From Ettlia oleoabundans (taxonomy: Eukaryota; Chlorophyta; Chlorophyceae; Chlamydomonadales): 25,227 nt of DNA. Below the pieces are notes generated by a model that did no database searches, was not told where the DNA came from, and saw nothing but the letters and a program-made list of their open reading frames with translations. The stretch is taken from the NCBI GenBank assembly GCA_019693395.1, contig JAAMXP010000436.1, positions 1-25,227 on the forward strand, in the 5' to 3' direction. Shown in pieces: positions 20,187-25,227 of this stretch. Within the stretch, counting starts at the first letter, position 1. Every line of letters starts with the position of its first letter. Position numbers and translations under genes: made by a program.

Positions 20187-20191
20187 TTACA
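20187..20191 (-). terminator. candidate poly(A) signal TGTAA
   Basis: TGTAA on the minus strand 17 bases after the stop of the 86-aa gene. It implies a very short 3' untranslated region that would reach the AT-rich tract at 20140-20162 and so overlap the end of the convergent plus-strand gene. Confidence 0.45.
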
Positions 20192-20207
20192 TATCTTCAA
20201 GTGTCAA

Positions 20208-22460
20208 TTACAGCAGATTCCCCAACGCCCTAGTACTTGACTTGATCAATCCCCCACCTGCCTGCCAAGCACTGCCTTCAACCAGCACCTTGTCCCGATA
20301 CCAATCACCCCAATCTCCTGCCAACTGTTGCTTCTTCCTTCCATTAAATGTCAAGCCCTTGACAACTTCCTCATCTTGAAATCATGCTTGCCGTGTGTTG
20401 TTTGGGCAATGCCTGCGTACTGTGCCACTGCCTGCCTGCTGTCAAGCGTGTGGCACCCGCCCGCCCCTGCCCCTATTTCCTGAGGCTGCCACAATCTGCT
20501 ATTGTAGATGGCACGGGATCCTTGCACCAATCGGAACGTTGTAATAGACTGTCTGAGAAGGCAGCAGGGGCAAAACAGAGAGGCATAGCAGGCCCAGCAC
20601 ACCATAAACACACCACTTTGCACACCACACGATTACTCACCACTCCGTGCAGCGAGTGGTTTGCAATTATTGCACACCACGGTTCCGGAACAACTCGCGC
20701 CAAAAAAGTGGTGTGGGCGACATTATTGCACACCACGTTCGCTACAAATAATGGTGTGCAGGACTGTCAAAATAGTCCCAGTGATAATTGAACTGAAATA
20801 TAAACTAGAGGTGCGATGTTGCCTTGGCAGTCTGTTGTGCCAAGGTGGGGTCTGCTGCTTGCCCTGCAAAAGATGGTTTCCCATCAAATTGTAAACCATA
20901 CCTGTATTGTAAAACACATAGTAATAAATTGAAAGAATTTGATTTAGTTTCACGCCAACTTCAAGATACATTGCACAATGCTAATACGGTAGTAAATGTT
21001 TCTAATTTTGTAAGGAATACAACAGAACAGACTTTGATTTCTAAAAAAGAACACAAAAAGATTTTAAAAAAAAGTCATTCTAACGAAAAATCCTTCTGCG
21101 GAAGCAGAACGAAACCATCTGACTAGTTAATCGAAAAAATCGAGCACGTTCTCTTCATTTTCAGTGGAGAGAGACTTTCATTTATATTTTACACTTTTAC
21201 GCGTGATTGACTGACTGAGGTGTGTTACAGAGTCTGCGCCAGGACGCGTGATTTTACGCGTGATTGACTGAGGGAAGTTACAGAATCTGCGCCAGGATAC
21301 CCGCTGGCGGGGAGGTACAATCAGACAGGAATGAATGAATGCACCAACCACTGCTCTACCAAATGGGATCAGTTAGGATTTTACGCGTGATTTCAAAAGC
21401 TCTTGAAAATATTGGGACGGGGTACTTGTATCTCCGGATATCCGATAGAAACATCACTGCTGATGAGCACACCGTGGCGGGGGTCGAAACCGGTCTAGCT
21501 AGCTACCCGTTTGTTTGGGATCGTTTTCGAGAGATCGAATCCTGGCGGGCAAAACTGAAATTTCCCTCACGCAAGCCATCTGTGTCGCAAGTTCCGTTGC
21601 GGTTAGGCAGATGTAAAACACGCACATCACAAGTCCGTAAAGTTCGAGTTGCCGAATCCACGTACATAGTTCCTGTCAGTATTTAGGGACAAGAAACTTT
21701 AGCTTTGAAATGGATTATGGGAGCCGCTAAACAAAAAACTCAAAATCAAAATTTTAACATGTTTGGCTGACGTGATTTAGATGCTTCTCGAAAGTTGGGA
21801 CAAGCTCGACAAAAAGAGGTGAATTACATCGCCTAGCATAAATGAATCGTGCTTACGTTCGTTATCGTTGGTGGTGAGTTTTAAAAGTCACCAAAAATAA
21901 TGCCACATTTTGTTCCGTGCTTTATTTGTCTCCATTATTTTTTTCTTAAAAAAAATGGAACCTTGCTCCTTCCTACGGAACACCTTTATTAAAAAGACGG
22001 CACCAGCTATGTTTCTAAATAAATTGAAAACGACCTGTGCTCCTTTTGTAAAAAGGAGCAACTCAATTTGAAATCAAATGGTTTCCATTTTTTCTTTCCA
22101 TTTTTTCTATAAAAATTTTATAAAAAAAATGGAACAAACAGGAAACAATGGAAAAATAAAGGAAAGACAAAAGCTCCAATTGCGGTAATTTGAAAAATTT
22201 GTGGTTCCTGATGGTAACCATCAGAAACCAATAGGCATAAAACAACGACTAAATTCGAGTTGAAATTATAAACATGTCTTAAAGTGTGTTGTTACCACAT
22301 GATTTCGTTGGTACTTGGTTTCTTTATACTTGTAACATAAACTAAACTTTTCTTTCTAAACAGGGGGCCGGAAGGCAAATCGACCTTGTCCATCACTCCA
22401 AGCGACACCATTCCACTCAACCCCCACCCTTCGCCCAAATGGATCAGCAGTCCATGGCAT
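20208..22460 (-). CDS. unidentified 86-aa protein split by a 2-kb intron holding plastid DNA
   Basis: Minus-strand exons 22460-22362 and 20369-20208, both phase 0. Exon 1 starts at an ATG preceded by an in-frame TGA and reads MPWTADPFGRRVGVEWNGVA, then WSDGQGRFAFRPP. Exon 2 starts after CAAGATGAG and reads EVVKGLTFNGRKKQQLAGDW, GDWYRDKVLVEGSAWQAGGG, LIKSSTRALGNLL, stop. Both parts are Trp- and Gly-rich with the same character, which is the reason for joining them. No family recognised; probably a soluble small protein. The join is not certain: the donor (GTTTAG) is poor, the acceptor lacks a good pyrimidine tract, and further exons could hide in the intron. The alternative is a gene broken by the insertion, with the two exons left apart. 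Confidence 0.45.
20617..20760. repeat. cluster of TTGCACACCAC direct and inverted repeats (right cluster)
   Basis: TTTGCACACCAC at 20617-20628; GTGGTTTGCAA (20656-20666) facing TTGCACACCAC (20670-20680) as a hairpin with one mismatch; TTGCACACCAC again at 20726-20736, each of the last two preceded by TTA; GTGGTGTG near 20708; and TGGTGTGCA at 20752-20760. The core is shared with the pair at 18037-18071, 2.6 kb away. Such dense short repeats resemble subterminal repeats of a DNA transposon. Confidence 0.65.
21196..21394 (+). repeat. TTTTACGCGTGATT repeated three times at an internal NUPT junction
   Basis: TTTTACGCGTGATT occurs at about 21196, 21252 and 21379. The first two head 50-57-base imperfect tandem units that share GACTGA...GTTACAGA(G/A)TCTGCGCCAGGA. 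The third runs straight into the rps7 homology (TTTCAAAAGCTCTTGAAAAT). This looks like filler duplication at a repaired junction. Confidence 0.7.
21381..21877 (+). pseudogene. plastid rps7 remnant (30S ribosomal protein S7), broken
   Basis: Two blocks of plastid-type S7 are recognisable. Block 1 (21381-21415) reads RVISKALENIG. Block 2 (about 21633-21877) reads VRKVRVAESTYIVPVSI, then ETLALKWIMGAAKQKTQNQN, LDASRKLGQARQK, GELHRLA and NRAYVRYRWW. These are the conserved segments of S7, up to its C terminus. Between the blocks lie about 215 bases that do not look like S7 and exceed the expected spacing of roughly 90 bases. Block 2 has in-frame stops (TAG after VPVSI, TGA after NMFG, TAA after HRLA) and one frameshift near 21810. 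The N-terminal third is missing. It cannot make functional S7. Confidence 0.75.
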
Positions 22461-25227
22461 TCAAGTGGCATCACATGGCCTGCAGGGGCTGTACAGCGGC
22501 CGTATGCCGCTCCTGAACACTGCTGCTTCCTTAAAAGCTCTTGAAGGACTGCTGAGGCCCTTCAGGCCGCCTTCAACGCAGATGGCAGACCGCCCCACCA
22601 GCGGCGGCGCGGTGCCGCCAGCGGGTCCTGACCGGAAGAATCGTTGCCTTTCAGCTACCAGATGAGGAGCACATGGCAACAGGATGCCGTGTATACAGTT
22701 CTAGTGTATTGTTTGACGCAAATTCTCTCTGCGCAAGTGCTTCGTGTTGACATCAGTATGTGGTTGGCGATTGCAGCTAAGAAATGTGGCGCAGCTTCTG
22801 CCTGCAGCCGCTGTTGGCCTGGTTGCTGAACCTTAGCTGCATACAAACAAGGGAGCCTGCTGTGCTTTCTCTACAGACATACAACGGCTGGTGGGCACAG
22901 CAGGTGATTCTGCCTAAAGCTTAGCGTCCGCATGCCGCTATAGCATTTCCGCGCGCGCCACTCCGCCCGTGCACTGTGCTGCTGCTGCTGCTGCTAGCAG
23001 AGCTGAGCACACTGGGTGCTGCTGTGCCTATAAATTTGCAGCACCACCAAACCAATGAGCTGTATAAGCGCAACGGAATGCGCGTGAGAACGGCTGCAAT
23101 GATGGCCAGCAGGCTGGGCCGCCACTGCCCGCCTGGCGGCGGCAGGCAGAAAGGCGGCGGAGTCCGGCGGCGGCGCGTTTCGCGGCAACTATCATATGGT
23201 ATACTTGTTTTACGCCCATCCCGGAGTTCGCCGCTTCAAAAGGCCCTTCCCCGGGCGGCCCGAAATCGGACCTTGACTCAAGCCCCAACCGGCGATCAGG
23301 CGCTGTAGAGATGCTGTTTAGAGCATGCTGATTCAGAGTATATCAGCACCAGACCTTATGGTGCAGTATACAGGCGGGGCCAGCACCCCCCATTGGGGTG
23401 CTTTCCAGGCCGCCCATCCAGGTCAGTCAGATTGCAAGTCTGAGCCTGGGGGCAGCTGCGGCCACCGGTAAGCGTCGGAAGCCGTGAACTACTGCGATTT
23501 GTGAGGCACAAGAAGTCCAGTTCCCCGGAAAAGGGCGAAACCAGCCAAAAACGGACGGTTCTGCAGGTCAAATGCCTATATTTCGGGTTTTGTGCGGTTC
23601 TGTACTGTTATAACATGCTTACGACATCGCAACACTAGTGAGTGCTAAGCGCGCCGGCACTTGGCCCGAGAACCTGCGGTCAAGCTTGGCGGCAAGGCTA
23701 GGCCGGCCAAACTGGCCGAGCCATCTCAACGCGCCACTTCCTCTCATGGCTCTGCAAACCGCCATAAGACCCTTCGCAAGCCCCGGGTCACTGAACAGTT
23801 GCGAACAATCACATAGGCGACCCGTATTGACCTGGAAAACAATTACTCGGGCAAATATTGAATGTTCGGAACTAAAGAACCTTTCCGCCCAGCCAGAGCT
23901 CCCAAACCCTGCCTTGCAGCCATCGGGTTAATCGGGATTGGGTGCTGACGTGGCGCTCTGAGAAAGCAGGACGGCCCGAGTCGTGACAAGGCAACATCCC
24001 AAGTAAAAACAAACAACAGAAACAACGATAAACATCACCGGTACCAGTGTGCACGCAGCGCAGGCTGCCTGGTTGCTAAAACTTGCTGTTAGGCTGGCAG
24101 GCTGGGAATCCGGGGTGCAGGTTGCTGAAATCATGCTGCAAATTGATCAAGGATGGGAGGCGCGACTATTTATTCCCGCTAACAACGCCTATTGTCAACT
24201 CAAGCATGCTGTTCTAGCAAATGATTGAATTGTTTCAAAAGAGCGGCCCGGTGCCTTCCACTAGAGGGTTCTGCTGTAGCCGGAGGCTCAGTTGAGACTC
24301 GGCTCTACGTATAGTTATCAAAATTATAGGCAGTTTCATAGTTAGAATGTAGTTTTCTACCCTTTCCCCCGTTGATTAGAACTTGCGATTCTTTCCTTTC
24401 TTTTGCTGTTTGTTTCACTTTCTTTTTGTTTCATTTTTTTATAAGAGGAAACGCTGCTATATACGACGGGGTAGCAAATGGCAGGGCCAGGCACAACAAC
24501 CTCCCAATTTTATATTTCCCCGGAAAACGCCTTCGATCATCGCCCAAACCGTCCCTTTCTCTTTCAATCGTTCTTAGAAGGTTCAGAAGCGAGCATAGTG
24601 AGCCCTCGGGCCCCTTCAACGGGGGTTGCGCTCATGGTTTTTCCACAACTGGGGGGCCCGGCGCGTTTGCTGCGGCTTCACATGATTCGGTAGTACCAAA
24701 TCAACGTTTGCAGTGCGACTCGAACGAAAAGGGCAGGTTCAGCCCTGCCACCCCAGCGCCCCCGCCGCCACCAATGCCGCAGCCATCGTTGTCTCCTGCA
24801 TTTTCTGATCCGGCAGCAGCATTTAGGCGTGCGTACAGGGGTAATGTGCTTGTGTGGCATGCGCAATGCTGCCTATTGCTGCACCCGGGCTGCTACCGCA
24901 CCACCGCTGATGCACCGCTGCGTGCGGTGGCACGCCGTAATGCAGCTCTCGTTGTGCATTCTTGCTGGCCGGTGTGGCAAAAGCAAGTTGTCTACGTCTG
25001 CCGCTACTACTACACAAGCCTTTGCACTGTGACTGCAGCTAAAGTGTTGCTGTTTCTGCCATCACTGCCCTGCGCCGGATGTGGCACGAGTTGGGACTGC
25101 ACCAAAGTGGCGGACCTGCTGCGGGGGCCATCGCTGGAAGGATTTAAAGACACTGCTGTCACTCTCTGTATGGCTCCCCGAAAGCTGTTACAGTCATGTT
25201 GCACAGAATGAGCGCACCTAGCTGCAA
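22461..25227. other. 2.8 kb without a defensible gene; weak ORFs only
   Basis: The left end is the 5' flank of the 86-aa gene. A (GCT)n run at 22978-22996 opens a Leu-rich frame. Within it a plus-strand ATG near 23079 reads MRVRTAAMMASRLGRHCPPG and then Arg-rich sequence, like an organelle presequence, with a GTATAC donor-like site after it. The longest ORF of the window, 24372-25211 plus (279 codons), begins in T-rich low-complexity DNA. Only its middle (about 24640-24830: Ala-rich, then a Pro run and SLSPAFSDPAAAFRRA) looks like a disordered protein region, ending near a GTACAG. No motif, partner exon or TGTAA supports any of them. Confidence 0.3.
24372..25211 (+). CDS. long ORF, doubtful; possible exon at its centre
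   Basis: 279 codons from ATG to TGA. The first 25 residues come from a TTTC/TTTT-rich tract and are Phe-rich. Residues about 90-155 are Ala/Pro/Ser-rich in the style of green-algal regulatory proteins. The last 120 residues are Cys-rich with no pattern I recognise. No family, and alternative frames at 24478 are equally open. If real, it is more likely an exon than an intronless gene. Confidence 0.2.
   Translation: MIRTCDSFLSFAVCFTFFLFHFFIRGNAAIYDGVANGRARHNNLPILYFPGKRLRSSPKPSLSLSIVLRRFRSEHSEPSGPFNGGCAHGFSTTGGPGAFAAASHDSVVPNQRLQCDSNEKGRFSPATPAPPPPPMPQPSLSPAFSDPAAAFRRAYRGNVLVWHAQCCLLLHPGCYRTTADAPLRAVARRNAALVVHSCWPVWQKQVVYVCRYYYTSLCTVTAAKVLLFLPSLPCAGCGTSWDCTKVADLLRGPSLEGFKDTAVTLCMAPRKLLQSCCTE

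Larger units (their letters stand above)
20885..22361 (+). mobile_element. plastid-derived DNA insertion (NUPT), about 1.5 kb, rearranged
   Basis: The composition turns abruptly AT-rich at about 20885 and returns to GC-rich exactly at 22362. The block contains an rps7 remnant, AT-rich spacers, and hairpins of the kind found between chlorophycean plastid genes: TGCTCCTTTT/AAAAGGAGCA near 22040-22066, and a near-palindrome with 14-base arms around GGTAACC at about 22202-22231. The CCTTCTGCGGAAGCAGAACG and CCTTCCTACGGAAC motifs resemble short dispersed plastid repeats. A leftward open stretch (20890-21120, for example FDLVSRQLQDTLHNANTVV) is Asn/Lys-rich and probably plastid coding, but I cannot name it. 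Nuclear location is inferred from the flanking nuclear-type sequence. Confidence 0.75.

Noticed and set aside
21520..21560. tRNA-like T-arm (GATCGAATCCTGGCGGGC) inside the rps7 remnant
   Set aside because: No matching acceptor stem or anticodon arm could be found upstream at the right distance.
1..25227. CRISPR array, bacterial operon or phage-like system
   Set aside because: No regularly spaced identical repeats, no ribosome binding sites and no contiguous prokaryotic genes; all solid genes are intron-containing and eukaryotic.

Overview
The window looks like nuclear DNA of a green alga, probably a chlorophycean (Chlamydomonas/Scenedesmus-type). The evidence is intron-rich eukaryotic genes with short GT-AG introns (about 100-700 bp), TGTAA poly(A) signals just after several stop codons, GC-rich low-complexity repeats, a remnant of plastid rps7, and non-LTR retrotransposon pieces of a type common in green algae. 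There are no bacterial operons, ribosome binding sites or CRISPR arrays. Most listed ORFs are chance frames. The real genes had to be rebuilt exon by exon from splice sites and reading phase.

Layout, left to right. (1) 0.7-1.3 kb, minus strand: the last three exons of an unidentified gene. (2) 2.7-6.5 kb, minus: a complete ten-exon PP2C phosphatase of the PPM1G (PP2C-gamma) type, the best-supported gene. (3) 6.5-11.1 kb: mostly unresolved sequence with two candidate plus-strand terminal exons (each followed by TGTAA), one candidate minus-strand exon, a short 3'-end fragment of a retrotransposon and a 6-base assembly gap. (4) 11.1-11.5 kb, minus: a two-exon gene for a 76-residue membrane protein. 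(5) 11.6-12.9 kb, minus: LINE copy 1, then a CATG-rich repeat tract. (6) 13.3-14.0 kb, plus: an unidentified multi-exon gene, tail-to-tail with (7) 14.1-16.3 kb, minus: five-exon RRP4, an RNA exosome cap subunit. (8) 16.4-18.0 kb, minus: LINE copy 2, interrupted by a 306-bp insertion with an exact target duplication. (9) 19.35-20.15 kb, plus: a three-exon gene for a 110-residue unknown protein, tail-to-tail with (10) 20.2-22.5 kb, minus: a two-exon gene for an 86-residue unknown protein. Its single intron holds TTGCACACCAC repeats and (11) about 1.5 kb of AT-rich plastid-derived DNA with a broken rps7. (12) 22.5-25.2 kb: no gene I can defend, only weak ORFs.

The genes do not form one pathway. 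PPM1G-type phosphatase and RRP4 are both linked to nuclear RNA metabolism in other eukaryotes, but this is ordinary housekeeping neighbourhood, not evidence of a system. The most unusual material is the mobile and organellar DNA: two retrotransposon copies sharing the same 5' limit and each ending just upstream of a start codon in sense orientation, an intron-like insertion inside one of them, and a plastid DNA block that abuts an exon edge.
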